Translations under genes and position numbers: made by a program
NCBI GenBank assembly: GCA_002101905.1
Contig: LQPU01000032.1
Coordinates: forward strand, 62,001-126,000
Length of the DNA: 64,000 bases
Source of the DNA: Mycobacterium shimoidei
Lineage (GTDB): Bacteria; Actinomycetota; Actinomycetes; Mycobacteriales; Mycobacteriaceae
Reading direction: 5' to 3'
Notes under the pieces: generated by a model
Seen by the model: the letters and a program-made list of their open reading frames with translations, nothing else
Database searches by the model: none
Told to the model about the DNA's origin: nothing
In this document: positions 8,194 through 17,526 of the stretch, piece after piece
Layout: the number at the start of each line of letters is the position of its first letter
How positions within the stretch are numbered: position 1 is the first letter of the stretch

Positions 8194-9407
8194 TGCGGTG
8201 TTCGACTCGGCAAACCGCCGACATCCTGCACGCTGACCTGGACTCCTTCTACGCCTCGGTCGAGCAGCGGGATGACCCGGTGCTGCGCGGCCGGCCCGTC
8301 ATCGTCGGCGCCGGGGTGGTGCTGGCCGCCAGCTACGAGGCCAAGGCCTACGGTGTGCGCACCGCAATGGCCGGCCGGCAGGCCCGGCAACTGTGCCCGC
8401 ACGCCGTCGTGGTGCCACCGCGGATGCGCGCCTACACCGCGGCCAGCGAGGCGGTGTTCGAAGTGTTCCGGGACACCACCCCGTTGGTCGAGCCGATCTC
8501 GGTGGATGAGGCGTTCCTGGACGTCGGTGGATTGCGCCGGCTCCGCGGGCCGCCGGTGCAGATCGCGGCCCGGCTGCGCGCCGACGTGCGGGATCGGGTG
8601 GGGCTGCCGATCACCGTCGGCATCGCCCGAACAAAGTTCTTGGCCAAGGTGGCCAGCCGTGAGGCCAAACCGGACGGGTTGTTGCTGGTGCCGCCCGACC
8701 AGGAGCTTGCGTTCCTCCATCCGCTGCCGGTGCACCGGCTATGGGGCGTGGGTCCCGCCACCGCCGCCAAGCTGCGCGCGCACGGCATCGAAACCGTCGC
8801 GGACGTCGCCGAACTCAGCGAATCGATGCTGGCCTCGCTGGTCGGCGGTGCGATGGGCCGCCAGTTGTATGCGCTGTCGCGCAACATCGACCGTCGCCGG
8901 GTGTCGCCGGGTGTTCGCCGCCGTTCCATCGGCGCCCAGCGGGCGCTCGGCCGCGCCGGCAACACGATGTCGGCTGCGGAGCTCGACGCGGTGGTGATCA
9001 CCCTGATCGACCGGATCACCACGCGGATGCGGACGGCAGGACGAACCGGACGCACCGTGGTGCTGCGCATGCGGTTCGATGACTTCAGCCGGGCGAGCCG
9101 ATCACATACGCTGCCGTGGGCGACGTCGTCGACACCGGTTGTCCTCGCGACCGCCCGCCGACTGCTCGCGTCGGCCGCGCCGTTGATCGCCGAACGTGGA
9201 CTGACCATGGTCGGCTTCGCGGTGGCCGACATCGACCGGGCCGGCACCGAGCAGCTGATGCTGCCGTTCGGCCCGGCGCAGACGCAACCGCCCGCGATCG
9301 ACGCGGCCGTCGACCGGGTGCGCCGCCGCTACGGCCGATCGGCCTTGACGCGTGCGGTTCTGCTTGCCCGGGATCTCGGCCTGGAGATGCCGCACCTGCC
9401 GGACTGA
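8193..9407 (+). CDS. dinB: Y-family DNA polymerase IV (DinB3-like)
   Basis: Error-prone translesion polymerase of ~404 residues. Catalytic acidic residues are in DLDSFYASVE near the N-terminus and SVDEAFLD about 95 residues later. The thumb helix-hairpin-helix includes RLWGVGPATAAKL. The little-finger domain follows. A C-terminal hydrophobic peptide TEQLMLPFG resembles a beta-clamp-binding motif. Gene context next to ethR matches my memory of M. smegmatis DinB3 rather than M. tuberculosis DinP/DinX. I place the start at GTG 8193 because the upstream ATG 8187 lies inside the LexA palindrome; an even later start is possible. Expression is probably DNA-damage inducible. Confidence 0.9.
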   Translation: MRCSTRQTADILHADLDSFYASVEQRDDPVLRGRPVIVGAGVVLAASYEAKAYGVRTAMAGRQARQLCPHAVVVPPRMRAYTAASEAVFEVFRDTTPLVEPISVDEAFLDVGGLRRLRGPPVQIAARLRADVRDRVGLPITVGIARTKFLAKVASREAKPDGLLLVPPDQELAFLHPLPVHRLWGVGPATAAKLRAHGIETVADVAELSESMLASLVGGAMGRQLYALSRNIDRRRVSPGVRRRSIGAQRALGRAGNTMSAAELDAVVITLIDRITTRMRTAGRTGRTVVLRMRFDDFSRASRSHTLPWATSSTPVVLATARRLLASAAPLIAERGLTMVGFAVADIDRAGTEQLMLPFGPAQTQPPAIDAAVDRVRRRYGRSALTRAVLLARDLGLEMPHLPD

Positions 9408-9417
9408 GCCGGCACCA

Positions 9418-10125
9418 TCAGCATTCCCACACGGTGCACAGCTGTGGGTTCATCGCGGCGAACACCTCGCGGTCGCTCGGCGCTGACCACGCCACATGCG
9501 AGGCGCCCGACGACCACAGGCTCAACTCGCTGACCGAGCTGCCCGGTGACGAGAGATACACGTGCGCGGAGGTCTGCTTGTCGGGGATCTCGATAGTGGC
9601 CGCAAGCCGCACACATCTCCCCCGCGCAATATCCTCGCAGCGCGACGCCGGTGACGTGATGGTCACCTGCGCACCGGGAGCTGTTGTGGCGCAGTGGGAC
9701 AACGCGTTTTCCAGCGCGGTGAACAGCGCGTCGGCGGCTTGTCCCATGGTCCAGGTGTCGCCCGGATAGTGGATGATCTGCTGCTGCAGTGACCAGCCCT
9801 GAGCGCCGTTGTCCACCCGCGCCCGCGCGGCGTCATCGCCTTGCCAACGCTCTTGGTCGGCGGGGGCGGTCTGGCAGAGCTGATAGATCCGGGACGTGCC
9901 GTCGCTCAACGGTCGGGCCACCGTATCGAGGCTGGGCCAGTGCTGAGTCTCGGCCAGCGGCAGCCGGTTTCGGTCTGCCCATGCCGCTGCCGGAATCGTG
10001 GTTGTCGCCGGGACCACGTCGGCCGTGGACGTCGACACCGTGCCGGGCGCCGACTTGCCCCCGCACCCGACGGCAGCGCTGATGACGCAAGCCAGCACAC
10101 TCAGCAGTGCACTTGTGCGACGCAC
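9418..10125 (-). CDS. lipoprotein paired with the upstream transglycosylase effector
   Basis: Encodes 235 residues with a lipoprotein signal: basic start VRRTS, hydrophobic core, lipobox AVG-C with Cys21. The mature part has a Thr/Ala-rich linker and a ~190-residue domain with seven Cys, probably forming disulfides outside the membrane. I do not recognise the domain; it recalls the sensor-domain lipoproteins of mycobacteria only loosely. The GTG start is one base after the stop of the transglycosylase gene, so translation is coupled. A periplasmic partner or immunity role for that hydrolase is my inference. It converges with the polymerase gene ten bases away. Confidence 0.8.
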   Translation of the reverse strand: MRRTSALLSVLACVISAAVGCGGKSAPGTVSTSTADVVPATTTIPAAAWADRNRLPLAETQHWPSLDTVARPLSDGTSRIYQLCQTAPADQERWQGDDAARARVDNGAQGWSLQQQIIHYPGDTWTMGQAADALFTALENALSHCATTAPGAQVTITSPASRCEDIARGRCVRLAATIEIPDKQTSAHVYLSSPGSSVSELSLWSSGASHVAWSAPSDREVFAAMNPQLCTVWEC

Positions 10126-10126
10126 G

Positions 10127-10954
10127 TCAGTAGCCCTGCGGCTTCGAGCCGGGATTGGCCTGCGGGATTTTGGCCGCCAGATCCGAGCCGTCACGGGAAA
10201 CCCCGTATTGATCCATCACGTAGTTCATCGACGCGGCGACGTTGGCGACGGGATCATAGATGTTGTTCGATGTGCCCGGCTGGTGATATCGCGCGAATGT
10301 GCCGGGCACACACTGGACAAGCCCCCGCGAGCAGCCATTCCCGTACCCGTCGGCGACGATGTACGTCGACTTGGGCGGCTTGGAGTTGATGTCCCAGTCG
10401 TTCACGGCCGCTGGGTTATACGACGATTCCCGCAGCGCCATCGTCATATAGCCGTCGATCCAGTGTTGGCGGGCCACCGGATCGGTGATGCCGAGTTGAT
10501 CCAATGCCTGATTGATCGCATCCCGGGCGGCGTCCGGCCCGCTCGGGTAGTTGCCGCGGTCGTAGGTCACCTGGTCGAGCGGGATGGCCTGCGGGCCGGC
10601 TCCGACGACGCGCTGCGGGCCCGCGGGGGCCGGGTGGTCGTCTTTGCCTTCCTTGCCGGCGAAGGTGTCCTTGATCTTCTTGCCCTGTTCGGTGTCGGTG
10701 CGTTCGTACTTCTCCGCAGCCACTTGAAGATTGGTCGCGAGCTTGGCGAAGTTGGCGCTCACCTGCTTGGCGGCGTCGGCGAGTGCGGTACCGACTTCTG
10801 CACCGGCGGCGCCGGTTTGAAAGCCCGGCAGGGCGCCGGCCAGCTCGTTCAGCGACTGCCCCAGACCCATTCCGGATAAATCCGCGCCGACCCGATCGAT
10901 CGCAGTCCCGGCTGATCTCAGCACCGCCGGATTCACCCGCAAGCTCGCCGTCAT
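10127..10954 (-). CDS. type-VII-like secretion domain fused to a lytic transglycosylase
   Basis: Encodes 275 residues. Residues ~1-100 look like an EspC/ESX-associated helical hairpin: LRVNPAVLRSAG at the start and the secretion-type motif YERTD (YxxxD) near the end of the second helix. A short charged, Pro-rich linker follows. Residues ~150-275 form an SLT-type domain with probable catalytic Glu176 (LRESSYNP) and the motif ATFARYH shortly after. The same C-terminal domain recurs in the ESX-2 gene at 42939-43844. No Sec signal is present. The ATG at 10954 begins the conserved N-terminus. It sits between core genes as an insertion and is coupled to a lipoprotein gene. Role: exported wall hydrolase. 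Confidence 0.85.
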   Translation of the reverse strand: MTASLRVNPAVLRSAGTAIDRVGADLSGMGLGQSLNELAGALPGFQTGAAGAEVGTALADAAKQVSANFAKLATNLQVAAEKYERTDTEQGKKIKDTFAGKEGKDDHPAPAGPQRVVGAGPQAIPLDQVTYDRGNYPSGPDAARDAINQALDQLGITDPVARQHWIDGYMTMALRESSYNPAAVNDWDINSKPPKSTYIVADGYGNGCSRGLVQCVPGTFARYHQPGTSNNIYDPVANVAASMNYVMDQYGVSRDGSDLAAKIPQANPGSKPQGY

Positions 10955-11010
10955 GGCGTTAATCGTAAGGCGCTCAGCGGTTCGTCCCGCACACAAAATC
11001 ACCGCGCGGG

Positions 11011-12015
11011 TTACGCCGCGCTCCACGCGAGCAACTCGTCGACCGGCCAGGTGTTGACGATGCGGTCGGCCGGGACACCGGCGTCCAGCGCGCGTTGCGC
11101 ACCGTAGCCCAGAAAATCCAGCTGGCCCGGTGCGTGCGCGTCGGTGTCGATGCTGAACACGCAGCCGATCTCCAACGCCAATGTCAGCAGCCGGCTCGGC
11201 GGGTCGCGGCGCTCCGGGCGGGAGTTGATTTCCACCGCGGTGCCGTGATCGCGGCAGGCGGTGAACACCGCCTCGGCGTCGAACTTCGACTCCGCACGTA
11301 TGCCGCGGTTTCCGGAGACCAATCGGCCGGTGCAGTGGCCCAGCACATCGACGTTGGGGTTGGACACCGCGCGCACCATCCGCCGGGTCATCGACGCCTC
11401 GTCCATGGAAAGTTTGGAGTGCACACTGGCTACCACGACGTCGAGGCGTTCCAGTAGCTCCGGATCCTGGTCCAGGCTGCCGTCGTCGAGAATGTCGACT
11501 TCGATGCCGGTCAGGACTCGCAGCGGCGCGAAATCCTCGCGCAGCTGGTCGATCACATCGAGCTGCCGGCGCAATCGTTCCGATGACAGCCCGTTGGCGA
11601 TCGTCAGCCGCGGCGAATGGTCGGTCAACGCACAGTACTCGTGGCCGAGCGTCGCCGCCGTGGCCATCATCTCCTCGATCGGCGCCGAACCATCCGACCA
11701 GTTCGAATGCACGTGCAGGTCGCCGCGCAACGCGGACCGGACGTCACCGCCGCCGAAATCTGCTGCCGACGCTTTCAATTCGGCCAAGTAGTCTGGCTCG
11801 CGGCCGGACCATGCCTGGTCGATCACTTTCGCGGTCTTCGGGCCGATACCCGGCAGTGATTGCCAACTGTTGGCCTGCCCGTGGCGTTCGCGCTCGGCGT
11901 CGTCGAGGGCCTCGACGATGTCGGCGGCGTTTCGGTAGGCCATCACCCGCCGTGGGTCCTCCCGCGCCCGGTCTTTGTAGTAGGCGATCTGTCGCAGCGC
12001 GGTTACCGGGTCCAT
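11011..12015 (-). CDS. helix-hairpin-helix plus PHP-domain hydrolase (Rv3856c-like)
   Basis: Encodes 334 residues. The N-terminal ~90 residues resemble the helix-hairpin-helix head of X-family polymerases (LPGIGPKTAKVIDQ). The rest is a PHP phosphoesterase with the metal-binding motifs DLHVHSNWSDG, ALTDHS, a GIEVDI segment, ASVHSK and a late SIDTDAH. The arrangement resembles an X-family polymerase that has lost its nucleotidyltransferase part. Length and position match M. tuberculosis Rv3856c. Likely a phosphoesterase acting on nucleic acid or a small phosphate; the substrate is not known. Confidence 0.88.
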   Translation of the reverse strand: MDPVTALRQIAYYKDRAREDPRRVMAYRNAADIVEALDDAERERHGQANSWQSLPGIGPKTAKVIDQAWSGREPDYLAELKASAADFGGGDVRSALRGDLHVHSNWSDGSAPIEEMMATAATLGHEYCALTDHSPRLTIANGLSSERLRRQLDVIDQLREDFAPLRVLTGIEVDILDDGSLDQDPELLERLDVVVASVHSKLSMDEASMTRRMVRAVSNPNVDVLGHCTGRLVSGNRGIRAESKFDAEAVFTACRDHGTAVEINSRPERRDPPSRLLTLALEIGCVFSIDTDAHAPGQLDFLGYGAQRALDAGVPADRIVNTWPVDELLAWSAA

Positions 12016-12034
12016 GACTCCAGTGTGCCCTGCG

Positions 12035-12478
12035 CTATGTCACCAACTGCCCGGCGACGAACCCGGCAAGCAGCACGGCGAAGCCGCCGATCTCGCCGGC
12101 GATGAGCCCGGCCATCGACAACCGCAGCCCGGTGGTGGGGTGTTCGAACTGGTTGGTGGTGTCTCGTCGGGCGCCGTGCGCGACATAGCTGGCGATCGCG
12201 ACCAGGAAGTAGAACACCAGCACACCGGCTGCGACCAGGTTTACCCACGTCGGCCAGGCGCTCAGCTCGACGAAAACGGCGGCCAGCAGCGTGGCGAACG
12301 AATACAGCAGCGCGGCGCGATGCGCGATGTCGACATAGACGTGCGCACGGTGGTCGTCGGACACCATGATCTGGCGGTATTTCCAGACACCCAGGATCAG
12401 CGCCAGCAGAAAGATCAGACCCGCCGCCAGCAGGGTGAGCTTGGTGTCGATTCCGAGGGCTCCGAGGTCATAGCACAT
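12035..12478 (-). CDS. four-helix integral membrane protein (Rv3857c region)
   Basis: Encodes 147 residues with four predicted membrane helices at about residues 10-30, 55-75, 80-102 and 120-142. Short polar loops include KYRQIMVSDDHRAHVY. No family name comes to mind beyond small actinobacterial membrane proteins. M. tuberculosis annotates only a 64-residue possible membrane protein (Rv3857c) here, so this may be the intact ancestral version. An alternative start five codons upstream (12493) is possible. Confidence 0.75.
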   Translation of the reverse strand: MCYDLGALGIDTKLTLLAAGLIFLLALILGVWKYRQIMVSDDHRAHVYVDIAHRAALLYSFATLLAAVFVELSAWPTWVNLVAAGVLVFYFLVAIASYVAHGARRDTTNQFEHPTTGLRLSMAGLIAGEIGGFAVLLAGFVAGQLVT

Positions 12479-12537
12479 GGTCCGGGCGAGCATAGCCGGG
12501 CACCTGCCGGCTTCGTCAGCCGACTACTGTCGACCTA

Positions 12538-13386
12538 ATGCGATTCGCGTTCAAGACATCACCGCAAAACACCACCTGGGCAGAAATGTTGGCTGTCTGG
12601 CAGGCGGCCGACGATATCGACGTCTACGAGTCCGGCTGGACTTTCGACCACTTTTACCCGATCTTCAGTGATTCCAGCGGCCCTTGCCTGGAGGGCTGGA
12701 CCACGCTGACCGCGCTCGCACAGGCCACTACCCGGCTGCGGCTGGGCACACTGGTCACCGGCATTCACTACCGCCATCCCGCCGTGCTGGCCAATATGGC
12801 CGCTGCGCTGGACATCATCTCCAACGGCAGGCTGGAGCTGGGTATCGGCGCCGGGTGGAACGAAGAGGAGTCCGGCGCCTACGGCATCGAGCTGGGCAGC
12901 ATCAAGGAGCGCTTCGACCGCTTCGAGGAGGCCTGTGAGGTGTTGACCAGCCTGCTCAGCCAGCAGACCACCGATTTCGACGGCAAGTACTACCAGCTCA
13001 AGGGCGCCCGCAACGAGCCCAAGGGACCACAGCGGCCGCACCCGCCGATCTGCATCGGCGGCAGCGGCGAAAAGCGCACGCTGCGCATCACTGCGCGATA
13101 TGCACAGCACTGGAACTTCGTCGGCGGCACCCCCGAGGAGTTCGCCCGCAAGCGCGACGTCCTGGCCGCGCACTGCGCTGACATCGGGCGTGATCCCCGC
13201 GAGATCACGCTGTCGGCTCATCTTGGCCTGGGCGCGGATCGCAACTACCAGAAGGTCATTGATGACGCAGCCGCGCTGGCCTCCGAAGGGCTGCAGCTCG
13301 GGATCGTCTACATCACCCCGCCGCACGACCCGGCGGTGCTGGAGCCGATGGCCGAGGCGATCCGGGAGTCGGGATTGCTCGGCTGA
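12538..13386 (+). CDS. LLM-class (F420-dependent type) oxidoreductase
   Basis: Encodes 282 residues with the luciferase-like TIM-barrel pattern: an early DHFYPI segment, TTRLRLGTLVTG, and the hallmark NGRLELGIGAGWNEEE around residue 105, followed by RFDRFEEACEVL. Mycobacterial members with this layout use deazaflavin F420 rather than FMN, but their substrates are mostly unknown. It is a single gene with ATG start, between a minus-strand membrane gene and a minus-strand lipoprotein gene. Cofactor is family-based inference. Confidence 0.88.
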   Translation: MRFAFKTSPQNTTWAEMLAVWQAADDIDVYESGWTFDHFYPIFSDSSGPCLEGWTTLTALAQATTRLRLGTLVTGIHYRHPAVLANMAAALDIISNGRLELGIGAGWNEEESGAYGIELGSIKERFDRFEEACEVLTSLLSQQTTDFDGKYYQLKGARNEPKGPQRPHPPICIGGSGEKRTLRITARYAQHWNFVGGTPEEFARKRDVLAAHCADIGRDPREITLSAHLGLGADRNYQKVIDDAAALASEGLQLGIVYITPPHDPAVLEPMAEAIRESGLLG

Positions 13387-13395
13387 CCCCGACGC

Positions 13396-14100
13396 TCAAC
13401 CACCCACGCGACTGGTGAGCTGATCGGCAATCGCGGCGACGACCGCGGCCGGTTCAGTCGCCGACACGGCGATGATCGACGAGCCGACCAGTCGATATTC
13501 GGTGTTGGTGACATGCTGTAGTTGGCGGCTGGCGCCGGCGGCTTGTTGCTCGAACCGCACCGCGTTCGGCGTGATCTGACCGACCTTCAGCGTCAGTCCG
13601 GCAGTCCGATTGGCGCCCACCGCATCAGCGCAGGCCGGAACGTCCTTCGCCAACTGCGCAAACCGGGTGCGGGCCTGTTCCGCGCTGGCGTATTGGGCCA
13701 CCAGCTGATTGACGAAGGTGTTCTGCTGACCGGTCGCGGTCCACTTGGCGTAGCTGCTCACCGGCGGCTCCCCGGACCCGAAGTACAGCGGCAGCACTTG
13801 GTTGCACGGCACCACCAGGCCCTCGTAGGGGTTGTCCGGTTTGTGTGCAATAGGTTCGGGGCCAAAGAATTTGGCGGTGCCGGGGTTGTCCTTGGCGACG
13901 ATCGCGTTGACCTGATCCACCGCCACAAACATGTCCTCGGGCTCGCCGGCGGGGCTCTCAGACACCGCGGGGCTAGGCGAAATCGACTGTGGCTGCGGAC
14001 TTTGCGACACCGGCTTGGACGATGACTGCGGACCACACGCCGACAAGGCGCACATCGCCATCCAAACCGTGACCGTAGTTGCTGCTCTGATGGTTACCAC
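13396..14100 (-). CDS. lipoprotein paired with the NlpC/P60 effector
   Basis: Encodes 234 residues starting at GTG, 4 bases after AGGAG. Signal and lipobox are clear: LSA-C with Cys22, followed by a Ser/Pro-rich linker of about 30 residues. The mature domain (~180 residues) contains two further Cys and resembles the PknH-type sensor-domain lipoproteins of mycobacteria in size and pattern, with low certainty. It lies 49 bases after the NlpC/P60 gene on the same strand, the same order as the pair at 9418-10954 but with an unrelated-looking sequence. A matching periplasmic partner or immunity protein is the simplest reading. Confidence 0.8.
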   Translation of the reverse strand: MVTIRAATTVTVWMAMCALSACGPQSSSKPVSQSPQPQSISPSPAVSESPAGEPEDMFVAVDQVNAIVAKDNPGTAKFFGPEPIAHKPDNPYEGLVVPCNQVLPLYFGSGEPPVSSYAKWTATGQQNTFVNQLVAQYASAEQARTRFAQLAKDVPACADAVGANRTAGLTLKVGQITPNAVRFEQQAAGASRQLQHVTNTEYRLVGSSIIAVSATEPAAVVAAIADQLTSRVGG

Positions 14101-14149
14101 GACGCTCCTCGTGAATTAGGTTGGCAGGACTGTTCTTTCACGGTGCCCT

Positions 14150-15472
14150 CTACTGTGGCCGCACCACGCGGATGTTGCCGCCGCTCATCGAAGTCGTCAC
14201 CGGTTGCGAATGTACCGGCGTGCCTGAAGTGTTCGTCTCGACGGTGACCCCGCTGCCCAGATAGATCGCGACGTGCTGACCGCCTGGGATTCCGCTGCTG
14301 CCGTCGTAGTAGATGATGTCGCCGGGCTGCAGGTTGGAGGTGTCCAGGTTCGTGCCGGTGAACACCTCGGTCCCGTTGCCGCTCGCGAGCATGTTCTGGT
14401 ACTGAGTGCCGCTGAAGTGGTCGGGGTCATACCCGGTGGCCTGGTAGATGGAGTACTCGGTCAGCCCACTGCAGTCGAAGCCGCGATGTTCATAGTCGTG
14501 CCGCTGGTCGGCGAGCCCGCCGCCGTCATGCAGGCCGGATTGGGTGGTGCCGTCTTTGCTTCCGCCGCCCCACACATACCGAGTGCCCTGTTGGTTTTGT
14601 GCGGCGCCGACGATCTTCAATCCCTTGTCCTGCACCGCTTCTGGCAGCGGGTAGGCCGCCGGCGGCTGACCGTAGGGCCGCTGCGTTCCGTCGGCGTTCT
14701 TGCCACTCAGATAGTCCTTCCAATTCTGGTCGCGCTGTGGACCCGGCGGCATCGGCGGGTAGCCGGGCGGATTGATCGCAGGCTGCGCGTCGCTCTTCCA
14801 GCCGGGCTCGCTGGGGTAGTCGGCGGGGTCGCCCGGCGCGTGCGGGACCCGGTAGCCCGGATCACCGGGTTTCTGGTCGGGCCCGGGCACCGGGCTGTCG
14901 GTGTCGTTGCCGCCGGGCGCGTTGGGATCCTCGCCCTCGAATCTGTCGGTGGGCAGGTCCTTGATCGCCTCCCGCAGGCGCTGGGCAAGTTGGTGGTCCT
15001 GGCTTTCGAAGTTGGCGAGTTGCTTTTTCATCTCGACCGAATTGGCCGCGGCCAACCGTTGTACTTCGATCGCGGTAACCGGGCTGATCTGCGACAGCTG
15101 CTCCAACCGGCTGCCCGGCCGCACCGACACCGTGCCTTCCGGCGCGACCTGCCAGCCCTGCTGTCCGAGCTGCTCGACGCCCTGCAAAATGCCGTTGCGG
15201 GCCGCCGACAGCTGCGCGCCGCCCTCGGACAGCACCGACTGCACCCGCCCTACTGCGTCGGTGAGCTGCTGCTGTTGCGCCAGTGTGCGCCCGGCATTGC
15301 CGATCGCGGCCCGCGAGGCTTGTCCTTCCCAGCCGGCGTCGAGCTGGCTGACCGCCTGGCGACCGGTGTTTTGATGCTGCTGCATTGTCCCGACATCGGT
15401 GCCCAGCTGCTCGGCGGTGCGGGTCAACGCGTCGAAATTCGACCCCTCAACATCACCGATAGTGAGTGGCAC
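14150..15472 (-). CDS. WXG-like helical domain fused to an NlpC/P60 peptidase
   Basis: Encodes 440 residues. Residues ~1-110 are helical with a WXG motif (LDAGWEGQASRA near residue 48), as in type VII substrates. Residues ~110-180 continue helical. Residues ~185-265 form a Pro/Gly/Asp-rich linker. Residues ~295-440 are an NlpC/P60 peptidoglycan endopeptidase with Cys334 (FDCSGL) and His400 (GGQHVAIY). No Sec signal is seen, so export by an ESX system is likely. The GTG start gives the N-terminus MPLTIGDVEGSNFDAL. It is an insertion between core genes and is followed by a lipoprotein gene. Action: cleaving peptide stems of peptidoglycan, target unknown. Confidence 0.88.
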   Translation of the reverse strand: MPLTIGDVEGSNFDALTRTAEQLGTDVGTMQQHQNTGRQAVSQLDAGWEGQASRAAIGNAGRTLAQQQQLTDAVGRVQSVLSEGGAQLSAARNGILQGVEQLGQQGWQVAPEGTVSVRPGSRLEQLSQISPVTAIEVQRLAAANSVEMKKQLANFESQDHQLAQRLREAIKDLPTDRFEGEDPNAPGGNDTDSPVPGPDQKPGDPGYRVPHAPGDPADYPSEPGWKSDAQPAINPPGYPPMPPGPQRDQNWKDYLSGKNADGTQRPYGQPPAAYPLPEAVQDKGLKIVGAAQNQQGTRYVWGGGSKDGTTQSGLHDGGGLADQRHDYEHRGFDCSGLTEYSIYQATGYDPDHFSGTQYQNMLASGNGTEVFTGTNLDTSNLQPGDIIYYDGSSGIPGGQHVAIYLGSGVTVETNTSGTPVHSQPVTTSMSGGNIRVVRPQ

Positions 15473-15774
15473 GATCCATTCCCCGTATCAGGTCCGACGG
15501 CATTGCGGCGCAGCAGGTTTGAGTCGAAGATCAGTGTCCTCCAAATTGACCGCATGCCCGCTGAATTGATTCGCGTTGACCCGCAAAATGGGCACGATAA
15601 AAATCGTAGCGGCCAGTCAGGCACTGCTATGCATGATTTTGGGCTGAGTTCCGCACCTGCGATGCAGGTAGCCGGGGCCGTCGGGGCAGGGTCGCGCGGC
15701 TAACTCGCGTCGATAACGTGTGGATCACGGCGAGCAAACCCGCGCGGTTGGCGGCAGCGCAGGCCGCCAACCGG
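15473..15774. other. leader region upstream of the NlpC/P60 effector gene
   Basis: About 300 bases, presumably holding the minus-strand promoter and 5' leader of the NlpC/P60 gene. I looked for a c-di-AMP (ydaO) riboswitch, common before such hydrolases in actinobacteria, and could not find its conserved blocks. I see no convincing promoter or gene. Confidence 0.35.
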
Positions 15775-15915
15775 TCAGACGCCGAGGCGCAGTAGATCTT
15801 CTTCGGTCACCAAGCGTTCCTGCCTGGCAGGAAACTCACGGCTCCTTACCGGGTGCCGGAGCCATGACCAGGCGATTCTCCCCACCCGTGACCGGGGTAT
15901 CGGGTTGATATGCAC
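15775..15915 (-). CDS. possible 46-residue basic small protein
   Basis: A GTG-initiated frame follows AGGAG with an 8-base spacer and runs 46 codons to TGA. The product is strongly basic in its first two thirds (many Arg, three Trp/His) and ends with an acidic amphipathic segment TEEDLLRLGV. It is read in the same direction as gltD, which ends about 145 bases upstream, and the NlpC/P60 gene, which starts ~300 bases downstream. I recognise no family. The clean ribosome site and the ordered C-terminus make it worth recording; the length is too short for certainty. Confidence 0.35.
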   Translation of the reverse strand: MHINPIPRSRVGRIAWSWLRHPVRSREFPARQERLVTEEDLLRLGV

Positions 15916-16059
15916 AGTGATCACTCCTGCGGTCGCTCAACTCAACCCAGGCCCCGCGTTGTGCAGTGCCCGCAACGGGTTATTACACACCTACTATCTG
16001 GCAAACAGGATAAGACGCGCCGGAAACTTTATCAAATGTTTCGGATGATGCAGAAGTGA
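15916..16059. other. spacer between gltD and the small ORF
   Basis: About 145 bases after the gltD stop. I see no gene and no clear hairpin with a T-run. Confidence 0.3.

Positions 16060-17518
<1,459 letters not shown>

Positions 17519-17526
<8 letters not shown>

Noticed and set aside
15473..15774. Possible c-di-AMP (ydaO) riboswitch before the NlpC/P60 gene
   Set aside because: Such switches often precede hydrolase genes in actinobacteria, but I could not find the conserved sequence blocks on the minus strand.
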